64,000 bases of DNA. Source: Mycolicibacterium doricum. GTDB taxonomy: Bacteria; Actinomycetota; Actinomycetes; Mycobacteriales; Mycobacteriaceae. Made by a program: the position numbers and the translations under genes. Below, in pieces: positions 27,336-35,916 of this stretch. The stretch lies in NCBI RefSeq assembly GCF_010728155.1, contig NZ_AP022605.1, positions 744,001 to 808,000 of the forward strand. Direction: 5' to 3'. The number at the start of each line of letters is the position of its first letter. The first letter of the stretch is position 1. The notes below the pieces were generated by a model. The model was given only the letters and a program-made list of their open reading frames with translations. It did no database searches and was not told the DNA's origin.

Positions 27336-27887
27336 GTGGCGCAGTGGACTGACGAGGAGTTCATCGACCGGGACTTCCGCGAAGAGGATCTGAGCCGGTT
27401 GGTCACCGAGCGGGTGGTGTTCGACGGATGTGACTTCAGCGGTGTCGACATGTCGGAGTCCCGGCACGTCGGCTCCGCTTTCCGTAACTGCACATTTCGG
27501 CGATCCTCCTTGCAGCACAGCACCTTTCGGCACTGCAGCATGCTGGGGTCAGTGTTCACCGAATGTCGGCTGCGACCGCTGACGCTGATCGAGGTGGACC
27601 TGACGCTCGCGGCGTTCGGCGGCTGCGATCTGCGGCGGGTCGACCTGTCGGACTGCCGTCTGCGCGAAGCCAACCTGGTCGGTACGGACCTGCGCGAGGC
27701 GGTGTTGCGGCGCGCCGACCTCCAGGGAGTCCGGGTCCAGAGCACGCGCCTGGAGGGCGCCGATCTGCGCGGCGCCCGGGTGGACCCCACGCTGTGGACG
27801 ACCGCCGCGGTGCGCGGGGCGCGTATCGACGTCGACCAGGCGCTGGCATACGCCGCGGCGCACGGACTCGACGTCCACGGTGAATGA
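27336..27887 (+). CDS. mfpA: Pentapeptide-repeat DNA gyrase-binding protein MfpA
   Basis: 183 residues, the same length as M. tuberculosis MfpA (Rv3361c). The whole chain is pentapeptide repeats of the A(D/N)LXX type (for example CDFSGVDMSE, ANLVGTDLRE, ADLQGVRVQS), which fold into a right-handed quadrilateral beta-helix mimicking B-form DNA. MfpA binds gyrase and lowers fluoroquinolone action. The C-terminal cap is WTTAAVRGARIDVDQALAYA. It starts with GTG, one base after mfpB. It is an intrinsic chromosomal gene, not an acquired Qnr element. Confidence 0.95.
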   Translation: MAQWTDEEFIDRDFREEDLSRLVTERVVFDGCDFSGVDMSESRHVGSAFRNCTFRRSSLQHSTFRHCSMLGSVFTECRLRPLTLIEVDLTLAAFGGCDLRRVDLSDCRLREANLVGTDLREAVLRRADLQGVRVQSTRLEGADLRGARVDPTLWTTAAVRGARIDVDQALAYAAAHGLDVHGE

Positions 27888-27958
27888 CGTCTGACCGTGC
27901 ACCGGATCCGGCCTTCCCGCCCCGGATAGGCGAGTACTGAGGCATCGAGGAGGTCTCC

Positions 27959-28045
27959 ATGACCCGAGAGCTGTCCTCCGGCGCGTCACCGCACTCGCGC
28001 TGCGTGGTCACCGGATCGAGACGAGACTGTGCCGATGCCCCGTGA
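27959..28045 (+). CDS. Possible 28-residue upstream ORF
   Basis: ATG 27959 is preceded by GAGGAGGT, one of the best Shine-Dalgarno sequences in the window. The frame encodes 28 residues beginning MTRELSSGASPHSRC and ending DCADAP, then stops at 28043-28045, just before the transglutaminase ATG at 28050. The product contains two cysteines and several serines. It may be a leader peptide that couples translation to the next gene, or the remains of the original start region after an insertion, since family members normally begin directly with a short M-x-R-E-(V/L) start. No homology is claimed. Confidence 0.35.
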   Translation: MTRELSSGASPHSRCVVTGSRRDCADAP

Positions 28046-28049
28046 CATC

Positions 28050-28853
28050 ATGAGCCGCACCGTCGGCGCGGAACTCGAGATCGAGGTCACCGCGCCCACC
28101 ACGCTGGAGTTCCAGATCGCGCTCGCCGCGCATCCCGGTGCCGACATCGCCGAGGCACTCACGTTCCGCCACGACGGCAGCCCCGTCGAGGCCGAGGAGA
28201 TGATCGGCGAACACGGCACCCGCATCCACAAGTTCGCGGCCACGGAGGGAACGGTGACCGCGTCCTACCAGGCGACAATAAAGGGCGTCGCAGCGCCACC
28301 CGAGGTCCGCGAGATCGACCTGTCCACCTACCTGAGGCCGAGCCGATACGCCGAGGCTGACAAGTTCTTCGGTTTCGCCGCGACCGAGTTCGGCGGGCTC
28401 AGCCACTCGGAGGCGCTGCTGGAGCGGGTGTCGTCCTGGGTCGGAGCCCGCCTGGACTACGTTCCCGGGTCGAGCGATCCGATCGACGGCGCCGCCGACA
28501 CGCTGCTGGCGGGCGCGGGCGTCTGCCGTGACTACGCCCACCTGGTCATCGCGATGCTGCGGGCGGTCAACGTCCCGGCCCGGCTGGTCTCCGTCTACGC
28601 GCCAGGGTGCAGCCCGATGGACTTCCACGCCGTCGCGGAGGCCTACATCGCCGGACACTGGAGGGTGGTCGACGCGACGTGTCTGGCGCCGCGACAGTCG
28701 ATGGTGCGCATTGCGACCGGACGCGACGCCGCCGACACCGCGTTCCTCGACAACCACGACGGGTCGATCACTTTGCAGAAGATGACGGTCACCGCGGTGG
28801 TCGACGGCGAGCTGCCGCGCGACTCGGTTTCCGATCTCGTCACGTTGCGGTGA
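28050..28853 (+). CDS. Transglutaminase-like superfamily protein
   Basis: 267 residues from ATG 28050; ATG 28035 and GTG 28029 are in-frame alternatives. The N-terminal beta domain (GAELEIEVTAPTTLEFQIAL) is followed by the catalytic core with Cys in GAGVCRDYAHL, His in PMDFHAVAEAY and Asp in WRVVDATCLAPR, a complete papain-like triad. Such proteins are common in mycobacteria, often beside genes for peptide or protein modification; most are probable proteases rather than cross-linkers. No signal peptide. The start is chosen because related proteins begin close to the GAEL segment. A strong ribosome site lies further upstream at an out-of-frame ATG (27959). Confidence 0.85.
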   Translation: MSRTVGAELEIEVTAPTTLEFQIALAAHPGADIAEALTFRHDGSPVEAEEMIGEHGTRIHKFAATEGTVTASYQATIKGVAAPPEVREIDLSTYLRPSRYAEADKFFGFAATEFGGLSHSEALLERVSSWVGARLDYVPGSSDPIDGAADTLLAGAGVCRDYAHLVIAMLRAVNVPARLVSVYAPGCSPMDFHAVAEAYIAGHWRVVDATCLAPRQSMVRIATGRDAADTAFLDNHDGSITLQKMTVTAVVDGELPRDSVSDLVTLR

Positions 28854-28856
28854 CGC

Positions 28857-29489
28857 TCAGCCAGTGCATCCGCCCGTCGTCCGGGTGGTGTCGCGGTCGG
28901 TCGCCAGCGGGCTCAGCGCCAGGCCGGTGATGAAGGCGCTGAGGTGCCCGACCTCGGTGAACGTCGGTCGGACCATGGCGTTGGCCGCGAGGACGCCGAC
29001 TGCGGCCGCCCGCACCCGGGCCCGGCGCCGCCGCGGCAGGTATGCCGAAAGCGTTCCCGCGACGCCCAGCAGGAAGTAGCTGACCCCGACGTCGTGGGCA
29101 TCGGCCAGCCGTGGCGGCGCCTGTCGCGCGCGGATGGACCAGCGCAGGTATCCCTGCCCGAGATAGGTGCCGGTGAGGTGGGCGACGGTGCCGACCACCA
29201 GCCACCGGACCGTCCCGAGGCGGCGTTCGGCCGGGGCGAGGACGGCCGCGAACGGCGGAACATACGGCCACCAACTTTTGCCGTCGAGCCAGAACAGGCT
29301 CGCTGCCAGGACCCGCGTCGGCTCCTCCGACAGGTGGTTCAGATTGGTCGACTGGCTGCGCAGCAGTTGTGAGCGGGAACCGCCAGCGGCCCGCTGCACC
29401 CGCGTGGTGACCGCGAGGACGGCCAGCCACGTGAAGGTCGCCGGCGCGCCGGAAAGACAGCGTCCGACCACTCCCAAGGCACGTGCCAC
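28857..29489 (-). CDS. Rhomboid-like integral membrane protein
   Basis: 210 residues with about five hydrophobic segments (FTWLAVLAVTT, WLVVGTVAHLTGTYLGQGYL, VGVSYFLLGVAGTLSAYL, RAAAVGVLAANAMV, GHLSAFITGLAL). The layout, with His in VAHLTG and a final TEVGHLSAFITGL, resembles rhomboid-like proteins of actinobacteria, where the histidine in the last helix is kept. The catalytic GxSG serine is replaced by GVSYF, so proteolytic activity is uncertain. It lies in the same direction as the downstream end of the Rv1747-like gene (21-base gap) and converges on the transglutaminase gene. Confidence 0.65.
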   Translation of the reverse strand: MARALGVVGRCLSGAPATFTWLAVLAVTTRVQRAAGGSRSQLLRSQSTNLNHLSEEPTRVLAASLFWLDGKSWWPYVPPFAAVLAPAERRLGTVRWLVVGTVAHLTGTYLGQGYLRWSIRARQAPPRLADAHDVGVSYFLLGVAGTLSAYLPRRRRARVRAAAVGVLAANAMVRPTFTEVGHLSAFITGLALSPLATDRDTTRTTGGCTG

Positions 29490-29510
29490 CTTGCGAATCT
29501 ACCGGTCACA

Positions 29511-32057
29511 TCAAGCGCTCCTGAGCCGGATCTTCCAGCGAACGAAGCCGACATATCCGATGCTCAGCGCGGCGAGCATGCCCATGTCGAACCACCACGC
29601 GGACCCGGTGTGCTGCCAGTGCGAATCCTTGGGTGTCAGCGGGCCGGGGACCAGCTTGATCAGGTCCACCGTCGACGCCGATGCGGCGAAGCCCCAGCGC
29701 GCCGGCGTGAACCAGGACAGCTGGTCGAGCACCAGCCGGTCGGTGACCGGGATCATGCCGCCGGAAAACACCAGCTGGCTCATCACGGCGACGACCAGGA
29801 GCGGCATGATCTGCTCGCTCGACTTCGCCAGCGCCGACAGCGCCAGGCCGACCATCGCGGCGGTGACCGTCGTCGCCGCCATCACCACGAACAATTCGGC
29901 CGTCGGGCTCAGGAAGGTCAGCGCCCCCTGCGTGGGTGCGCCCTTACCCGCAATGGTGATCGCCGTGACGATCGACGACTGCAGGATCGCGAAAACCGCG
30001 TAGATGCACACCTTGGCGAGCAGATACGCCGTGGTGGACAGACCGACGGCCTGTTCGCGCCGGAAGATGGCCCGCTCACCGATCAGGTCGCGGACCGTCA
30101 GCGCGGTACCCATGAAGATCGCCCCGACGTTCAGCAGCACCAGGAGCTGGCCTGGTTCGTTCGGCGCGTCGCCCATCGGGTTGGGTACGCCGAATCCGAC
30201 GGTGCCGGGCACCGACAGGGACAGCACACCCATGATGAACGGCAGCACGGCCAGGAAGACGAAGTAGCCCCGGTCGGAGATGATCAGCCGCATCTGGCGG
30301 CGGGCGATGGTCGAGAACTGCCGTGGCAGGCTGGTCTTCGACGGTTCGCCGAGGTTGCTGGGCTCCTCCTCGGTGGCGAGCTGCGCCGGCGGCGGCCCGT
30401 TCACCGCGAGAAACCTCTGGTGGGCGCCCTGGGGATCGCCGGCCACGGAGCTGAAGATGTCGGCCCAGTTGGTGGTTCCCATCGACGGGCCGATCTCGCT
30501 GGGCCGGCCGAAGAACGCCGTCTTGCCGCCCGGGGCCAGCAGCAGCACCTGATCGCAGACGTCGAGATAGGTCAGCGAGTGTGTGACCACAAGGACGACG
30601 CGGCCCGCGTCGGCCAGCTGCCGCAGCATGGTCATGACCTGGCGGTCCAGCGCGGGGTCCAGGCCCGACGTCGGCTCGTCGAGGATCAGCAGCGACGGGC
30701 CCGTCAGCAGCTCCAGCGCGACCGAAGCGCGCTTACGCTGGCCGCCGGACAGCTTGTCCACCCGGGTCTCGAGGTGCTTGGTCATCTCGAGTTCCTCGAG
30801 AACCTGCATGACCACCTGTTCGCGGTCGTCCTTGGTGGTGTCCGGTGGTAGCCGCAATTCGGCGGCGTACATCAGCGCCTGTTTGACGGTCAGCTGACCG
30901 TGCACCACGTCGTCCTGGGGCACCATGCCGATCCGGGAGCGCAGCGAGGCGTACTCGGCGTGGATGTTGTGGCCCTCGAACGTCACCGATCCCGCGGTGG
31001 GATGGGTGTAGCCGGCGACCAGACGCGCGAACGTCGACTTACCCGCGCCGGACGGACCGATGACGGCGGTCAGCGTGCCGGGGCGCGCGGTCAGCGAGAT
31101 GTTGTCCAGCAGCGTCTTGTTGTTCTCGATCGTCCAGGTGACACCGCGCACGTCGAGGCCGCCGGTGGCGGTGGCGGCGGCGGTCTCCGTCCGGCGGGCC
31201 AGCGTGCCACCGCCGAACACCAGGTCGATGTTGCCGATGGTGACCACGTCGCCGTCGCGCAGCAGTGCCGATTCGACGCGGGCGCCGTTGACGAAGGTGC
31301 CGTTGATGCTGCGGGCGTCGATGATCTCGGTGCCGCCCGCCGCCGGGACCAGCGAGGCGTGGTGGCGGGATGCCAGGACGTCAGGGATGACGATGTCGTT
31401 GTCGCTGGCGCGGCCGATCTTCACGGCTCCGGGCGGTGACTCCGGCGCCCGGCCCGGCCGCAGAATCTTGAGCATGCTCGTGGCGAGGTTGCCGCCGTCA
31501 CCGGCGCGCGGGGCCGCCGTCGGGCCCATCCGGGTGACGGGTTCCAGCTCGGCGTGGTCGGACATCGGTGGCGACACCGCGGCGCCGGCGGCCGGCGGGC
31601 GCGTGTGCGGTTGCGGCCAGGTCGGGTAGTGCGGCTGCGGCCGCGACATCGGGGGGGCCGGAGGCGGCGCCGACGGCGACCACCCGCCGGTGGCGGCCCG
31701 CGCGACCGGCACGGCGGTGGTCTGCGGCGGCCGACCTGCCGACCCCCGGTGGCGGCCGACCTCGAAGGTCAGCTGCGGACCGTCGGGGTTGCCGATGTTG
31801 AGGCTCTGCCCGTCGCGGATGTCGACGGCGGGTACGCGCCTGCCGTTGACAAACATGCCGTTGAGGCTGCCGTTGTCGATGGCGACCCACCGGCCCTGGT
31901 CGAAGCGCAGCACCAGATGGGCGCGGGAGATCAGGGGGTGGGCGATACGTACGTCGGCCCGCAGATCGCGGCCGATGACAACGTCGTTGCCAGCGGCGAA
32001 CGTGCGGGTGGATCCCTCGTACCGAACGGTCAGCGCAGGTGGGGACGGTCGGCTCAT
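29511..32057 (-). CDS. FHA-domain ABC exporter (Rv1747-like)
   Basis: 848 residues from ATG 32057. Two forkhead-associated domains come first: FHA-1 (~1-95, VVIGRDLRADVRIAHPLISR) and FHA-2 (~200-280, KIGRASDNDIVIPDVLASR and SINGTFVNG), separated by a Pro-rich linker. The ABC ATPase follows with Walker A IGPSGAGKSTFARL, signature LSGGQRKRASVAL and Walker B LLILDEPTSGLD. Six transmembrane helices form the ABC-2 type permease half. M. tuberculosis Rv1747 is phosphorylated by PknF and exports phosphatidylinositol mannosides or related lipoconjugates; the FHA domains read Thr phosphorylation. Here no kinase gene is adjacent, unlike the pknF-Rv1747 pair. Length and domain order are complete. Confidence 0.92.
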   Translation of the reverse strand: MSRPSPPALTVRYEGSTRTFAAGNDVVIGRDLRADVRIAHPLISRAHLVLRFDQGRWVAIDNGSLNGMFVNGRRVPAVDIRDGQSLNIGNPDGPQLTFEVGRHRGSAGRPPQTTAVPVARAATGGWSPSAPPPAPPMSRPQPHYPTWPQPHTRPPAAGAAVSPPMSDHAELEPVTRMGPTAAPRAGDGGNLATSMLKILRPGRAPESPPGAVKIGRASDNDIVIPDVLASRHHASLVPAAGGTEIIDARSINGTFVNGARVESALLRDGDVVTIGNIDLVFGGGTLARRTETAAATATGGLDVRGVTWTIENNKTLLDNISLTARPGTLTAVIGPSGAGKSTFARLVAGYTHPTAGSVTFEGHNIHAEYASLRSRIGMVPQDDVVHGQLTVKQALMYAAELRLPPDTTKDDREQVVMQVLEELEMTKHLETRVDKLSGGQRKRASVALELLTGPSLLILDEPTSGLDPALDRQVMTMLRQLADAGRVVLVVTHSLTYLDVCDQVLLLAPGGKTAFFGRPSEIGPSMGTTNWADIFSSVAGDPQGAHQRFLAVNGPPPAQLATEEEPSNLGEPSKTSLPRQFSTIARRQMRLIISDRGYFVFLAVLPFIMGVLSLSVPGTVGFGVPNPMGDAPNEPGQLLVLLNVGAIFMGTALTVRDLIGERAIFRREQAVGLSTTAYLLAKVCIYAVFAILQSSIVTAITIAGKGAPTQGALTFLSPTAELFVVMAATTVTAAMVGLALSALAKSSEQIMPLLVVAVMSQLVFSGGMIPVTDRLVLDQLSWFTPARWGFAASASTVDLIKLVPGPLTPKDSHWQHTGSAWWFDMGMLAALSIGYVGFVRWKIRLRSA

Positions 32058-32100
32058 CGGGACCAACTGTATAGGTAGGGCAGGCGATCCAGGCTGATCA

Positions 32101-32979
32101 TCACCTCGCGTCGGCGAGGCTGGGTACCGCGGCCGCCGGATAACGGTCGCCGGGGTCCCACACGTCCCACGTCTGCACGCCCCAGAAGACGGCGAACTCG
32201 ACGATCAGGGCCACCTCGACGAGGAAGACGCCGAATTCCACGTCGGCCGGCACCAGTACGGTTGCCACGGCGACCGTCGCGAGCATGAGCGTGGCCATGG
32301 CCGCGTAGAAGCGGGCGCGCCGGTTCCGGTCGGCGGCGCGGGCGTAGCAGGCGTGGTAGACGGACACCAACACGATGCCGAGGAAGAAGGCGACCGCGGC
32401 GACGATGTGGGCCCGGTCGAGGAACCAGTCCCACAACGACAGCAGCGCACCGGCGATGACGATCGCGAACAACGCCTTCGGCAACCATGGCTCGACACGC
32501 ATCAGCACCGCTGCGACGAGCTTCCACAGCGAGCCGGCCGACGCGCAGACGACGGGTTCGGCGGTGGGCACCGGCTGCGGTGCCCGCCACCGCTGCAACG
32601 CCAGGTACAGCGCGCACCCGGCGGCCGCGGCCGCGAACAGCGCGGTGATGTTGTTGGCGACCGCGCCGAACGGATCGGTCTCGGTCGGCAGCCACGGCCG
32701 GCACACTCCCTCGGCGTCGGTCGGGATCAACGCGACGACGAACGCCAGGAAACCGGAGAAGTTGAGCAACGTGTCCTCGCCGAGACGGCTGCCCTGATAG
32801 GCGATGAGGCAGACGCCGGCGGCGCACAGCGTAGCGACGAACACGGCGTGCGTGCGCGTGTAGTAGAACGCGCTGATCGAACTCTGTGGGCAGGTGTGTT
32901 GCCAGGTGAGGCCGACGGAGACCAGCAGGAAGACGACCAGCGCGACCAGACCCACCCGCACGTAGCGGTAGGTAGCCAT
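32101..32979 (-). CDS. Polytopic membrane protein of unknown function
   Basis: 292 residues from ATG 32979, which has GGAGGAGG eleven bases upstream (GTG 33009 is an alternative). At least seven hydrophobic segments are visible, including VGLVALVVFLLVSVGLTW, FVATLCAAGVCLIAYQG, FSGFLAFVVALIP, ALFAIVIAGALLSLWDWFL and AAVAFFLGIVLVSVYHACYA. Short conserved-looking loop text SISAFYYTRTHAVFV resembles other actinobacterial uncharacterised membrane proteins. No catalytic motif is seen. It sits between the Rv1747-like exporter and an Old Yellow Enzyme remnant, all on one strand. Confidence 0.7.
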   Translation of the reverse strand: MATYRYVRVGLVALVVFLLVSVGLTWQHTCPQSSISAFYYTRTHAVFVATLCAAGVCLIAYQGSRLGEDTLLNFSGFLAFVVALIPTDAEGVCRPWLPTETDPFGAVANNITALFAAAAAGCALYLALQRWRAPQPVPTAEPVVCASAGSLWKLVAAVLMRVEPWLPKALFAIVIAGALLSLWDWFLDRAHIVAAVAFFLGIVLVSVYHACYARAADRNRRARFYAAMATLMLATVAVATVLVPADVEFGVFLVEVALIVEFAVFWGVQTWDVWDPGDRYPAAAVPSLADAR

Positions 32980-33001
32980 GGCGTCGCCGGCCTCCTCCAC
33001 T

Positions 33002-33304
33002 TCATCCACCCAGCACGGGCAGCGAACGCGGAGCGGCGGTCACCCCGCAGCGGGTATGGCCGTAGATCGTCGCCATGCAGTTGTTGCAATGCGTGCCCGC
33101 CGAGCGCACCGATCCGGGGACCGCCCCAGCCCTGATCCGGTTGATCAGGTCAAGTCCGGCGAACAGGGCGCGGCGCATCGCCTTGTCGATGCGGAAGTTG
33201 GCGACCGGCGTCGACGCCTCGAACGTCGGCTCCTTGATGATGCGGTTGCGCAGGGTCACTGCGCCGAGCTTGGCCGGGGTGAACACATCGGGCTCGGTGT
33301 CCAT
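33002..33304 (-). pseudogene. Internally deleted Old Yellow Enzyme family gene (Rv3359-like remnant)
   Basis: A 100-residue frame from ATG 33304. The first ~35 residues ([20 protein letters not shown]) are the N-terminal strand of NADH:flavin oxidoreductases. The rest (GLDLINRIRAGAVPG, then THCNNCMATIYGHTRC) is their extreme C-terminus. The ~300-residue barrel between is missing, yet the frame is kept. M. tuberculosis has an intact oxidoreductase gene, Rv3359, divergent from folD at the same place, so this is the decayed orthologue. It cannot bind FMN. The junction is near residue 35 (ASTP-VANF). Confidence 0.75.
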
Positions 33305-33321
33305 ACCGGCAGCCTGCCACA

Positions 33322-34191
33322 ATGGCTCGCGTGGGTGCGATAACGCTCGACGGAAAAGCAACGCGGGACGAGATCTTCGTCGACCTCAAGGACCGGGTGT
33401 CGGCGCTCACCGAAGAGGGGCTGACTCCCGGACTCGGTACGGTGCTGGTCGGCAACGACCCGGGCTCTCAGGCATACGTGCGCGGGAAGCACTCCGACTG
33501 CGCGAAGGTCGGCATCAACTCGATCCGGCGTGACCTGCCCGCCGACATCAGCCAGGCCGAACTGAACGCGACGATCGACGAGCTCAACGCCAACCCCCAA
33601 TGCACCGGCTACATCGTGCAGCTCCCGCTGCCGCCGGGCCGGCTGGACGCGAACGCCGCGCTCGAGCGCGTCGACCCCGGCAAGGACGCCGACGGACTGC
33701 ACCCGAGGAACCTGGGCCGGCTGGTGCTCAACGAACCGGCCCCGTTGCCCTGCACGCCGCGCGGGATCGTGCACCTGCTGCGCCGGTTCGAGGTCGAGGT
33801 CGCCGGCGCGCACGTCGTGGTGATCGGCCGCGGCGTGACGGTGGGGCGTCCGCTCGGGCTGCTGCTGACCCGCCGCTCGGAGAACGCCACCGTCACGCTG
33901 TGTCACACCGCGACCCGGCATCTGCCGCAGTTCACCCGCGAGGCCGACATCATCGTCGCCGCGGTGGGGGTGCCACACATGGTGACTGCTGAGATGGTCC
34001 GGCCGGGTGCGGCGGTGATCGACGTCGGCGTCAGCCGCGACCACGACGGCAAGCTCCTCGGCGATGTCGCCCCCGATGTCTGGGAGGTGGCCGGGCACGT
34101 GTCGCCCAATCCCGGCGGCGTCGGTTTGCTGACCCGGGCGTTCCTGCTGACCAACGTGGTGGAGCGCGCCGAGGCACTCCGACACGGGTGA
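33322..34191 (+). CDS. folD: Bifunctional methylenetetrahydrofolate dehydrogenase/methenyl-THF cyclohydrolase
   Basis: 289 residues from ATG 33322; GTG 33331, the likely equivalent of the M. tuberculosis Rv3356c start, would give 286. Signature segments are [15 protein letters not shown] with the catalytic Lys, [37 protein letters not shown] and the NADP-binding [18 protein letters not shown]. The C-terminal motif is [16 protein letters not shown]. FolD interconverts 5,10-methylene- and 10-formyl-THF, feeding purine and formyl-methionine synthesis. Its stop overlaps the DUF3017 start (GTGA). Confidence 0.96.
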   Translation: MARVGAITLDGKATRDEIFVDLKDRVSALTEEGLTPGLGTVLVGNDPGSQAYVRGKHSDCAKVGINSIRRDLPADISQAELNATIDELNANPQCTGYIVQLPLPPGRLDANAALERVDPGKDADGLHPRNLGRLVLNEPAPLPCTPRGIVHLLRRFEVEVAGAHVVVIGRGVTVGRPLGLLLTRRSENATVTLCHTATRHLPQFTREADIIVAAVGVPHMVTAEMVRPGAAVIDVGVSRDHDGKLLGDVAPDVWEVAGHVSPNPGGVGLLTRAFLLTNVVERAEALRHG

Positions 34192-34481
34192 GCGCCAAAG
34201 AGTTCGCCCGCAAGGTGTTGGCGGGACAGTGGCCGATCCTGGTGGTCTGCCTGATCGTCGTGGCGGCGTTCGGGCTGGTGGTCGCCGGCTACTGGCGCCG
34301 CGGTGCGCTGGTTCTCGCCGTCGGCGTGGGAGTGGCGGCGGTGCTTCGTATTGCGCTGAGCGAGGAGGCGGCCGGGCTGCTTGCGGTGCGGAGCAAGGGA
34401 ATCGATTTCGTCACGACGGCGACGGTCAGCGCGGCCATGTTCTACGTCGCATGGACCATCGACCCGCTGGGCACAGGCTAG
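34188..34481 (+). CDS. DUF3017 membrane protein (Rv3355c-like)
   Basis: 97 residues from GTG 34188. Three hydrophobic segments ([55 protein letters not shown]) are joined by a short loop containing the [15 protein letters not shown] stretch typical of DUF3017. M. tuberculosis Rv3355c has the same length and position after folD. The start overlaps the folD stop, so it is translated by coupling. Function is unknown. Its end overlaps the convergent arsC gene by four bases, which marks the edge of the accessory arsenic island. Confidence 0.88.
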   Translation: MSAKEFARKVLAGQWPILVVCLIVVAAFGLVVAGYWRRGALVLAVGVGVAAVLRIALSEEAAGLLAVRSKGIDFVTTATVSAAMFYVAWTIDPLGTG

Positions 34482-35152
34482 CGGGTGATGGGAATGTCCA
34501 GTTCGGCGAGCAGGCGCCGGACGCGTTCCTCGATGTCGTCGCGGATGGGGCGAACGGTGTCGATGTCTTGGCCGGCGGGGTCGGGGACGGCCCATTCCTC
34601 GTAGCGCTTTCCGGGGAAGATGGGGCAGGCATCCCCGCAGCCCATGGTGATGACTACGTCTGCGGCTTGGACGATTTCGTCGGTCCAGGGTTTGGGGAAT
34701 TCGCCGGTGATGTCGATGCCCACTTCGGCCATGGCAGCTACTGCGGCGGGGTTGATCTGGTCGCCGGGTTCTGATCCGCCGGACCAGGCGATGGCGTGGT
34801 CACCGGCCAGGTGGGTGAAGAAGCCGAGCGCCATCTGGGAGCGTCCGGCGTTGTGGGTGCACAAGAACAGCACGGTGGGCTTGGTATCGGTGATCTTGCC
34901 TTCCACCCGAGCCAGGGCGATCAGGCGTTGGCGGGCGAACCGCTCGGCCAGCAGCGGCAGGAAGTTGGGGACGGTCGCGCGACCGGCGAACTGGTCGTAA
35001 GAGGAGTGCAGGAACCGTTCGATGGTCTCCACCCCGAAGTGTTCGCCGAATTCGCCCTGCAGCCGGGTGGCGGCGGTGCGCAGAGCGAGTTGTTGGTCGA
35101 TCGACAGATCCGGGTGCAGGCGCTTGGCGTATCGGGCAGGGCTTTCGGTCAC
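34478..35152 (-). CDS. arsC: Arsenate reductase with N-terminal three-helix domain
   Basis: 224 residues. The N-terminal ~85 residues are a helical domain (IDQQLALRTAATRLQGEFGE, LPLLAERFARQRLIALAR) found in mycobacterial and other actinobacterial ArsC proteins. The rest is a low-molecular-weight tyrosine phosphatase fold with the P-loop FLCTHNAGRSQMA (CX5R) and resolving cysteines in VITMGCGDACPIFPG. This arrangement fits thioredoxin- or mycothiol-linked arsenate reduction. It overlaps the aquaporin gene by four bases and ends against DUF3017. It is the last gene of the arsR-aquaporin-arsC operon. Confidence 0.9.
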   Translation of the reverse strand: MTESPARYAKRLHPDLSIDQQLALRTAATRLQGEFGEHFGVETIERFLHSSYDQFAGRATVPNFLPLLAERFARQRLIALARVEGKITDTKPTVLFLCTHNAGRSQMALGFFTHLAGDHAIAWSGGSEPGDQINPAAVAAMAEVGIDITGEFPKPWTDEIVQAADVVITMGCGDACPIFPGKRYEEWAVPDPAGQDIDTVRPIRDDIEERVRRLLAELDIPITR

Positions 35153-35916
35153 GACGAACTCCTTTGGTCGACATGGGAATCAAACGCGTGTGTGCCGTTG
35201 TGGTGCGGGACGACGACGTCGCCGGCCGTGTCGGGGGCGTCAGGGTAGAGCACGGCGACCAACGCCAAACCGATCAGGGCCCCGACGACCTCGGCGCCGA
35301 TGAACCCCGGGGCTGAGCCCGGAGCGATGCCGGCGAAAGTGTCGGAGAACATCCGCCCGACGGTCACAGCCGGATTGGCGAAGGAGGTGGAGCTGGTAAA
35401 CCAGTAGGCCGCACCGATGTATGCACCGACCGCGGCCGCGGACAGTCCCGCGCGCCCGGTGCGGGCCAGGGTGAAGATCAAGGCGATCAGACCCGCGGTT
35501 GCGACGACTTCACCGACAAGATGACCTGTGCTGATGCGATCCTTGGTGGCCAGCTCGAACACCCTCCGGTCGAACATGACGTTGGCCAGCCAGGCTCCGG
35601 CCACGCCGCCGATAACCTGCACGGCCGCGTAGGCAAGCGCGTCACTGCCGGTGATGCCGGTGCCCGCGCGCCGGCCCAGCAGCCAGTCAGCAGCTGTCAC
35701 AACAGGATTGAAGTGGGCGCCCGAGACCGGGCCGAACATGAGGATCAACACAGCCAGCCCGAATACCGTGGCCGTGGAATTCTCCAGCAGCTGCAACCCG
35801 ACATCGTCGGGTGAGAGCGCGGCCGCGGCGATGCCCGAGCCGACGACTACGGTGACCAGCAGGGCGGTGCCCAGGAATTCGGCCAGGAGCCGCCGCGGCA
35901 GCCCGACGACGGTCAC
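35149..35916 (-). CDS. Aquaporin/MIP-family channel of the arsenic operon
   Basis: 255 residues with six transmembrane helices. The two half-helix motifs are present: first GAHFNPVV (Asn-Pro-Val in place of NPA) and second SFANPAVTVGRMF. The family conducts water, glycerol or metalloids; AqpS-type channels let arsenite leave the cell after reduction of arsenate. The gene lies between arsR and arsC with four-base overlaps on both sides, which supports an arsenite-exit role. No Acr3 or ArsB pump is encoded here, so downhill efflux through this channel is the likely mechanism. Confidence 0.88.
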   Translation of the reverse strand: MTVVGLPRRLLAEFLGTALLVTVVVGSGIAAAALSPDDVGLQLLENSTATVFGLAVLILMFGPVSGAHFNPVVTAADWLLGRRAGTGITGSDALAYAAVQVIGGVAGAWLANVMFDRRVFELATKDRISTGHLVGEVVATAGLIALIFTLARTGRAGLSAAAVGAYIGAAYWFTSSTSFANPAVTVGRMFSDTFAGIAPGSAPGFIGAEVVGALIGLALVAVLYPDAPDTAGDVVVPHHNGTHAFDSHVDQRSSS

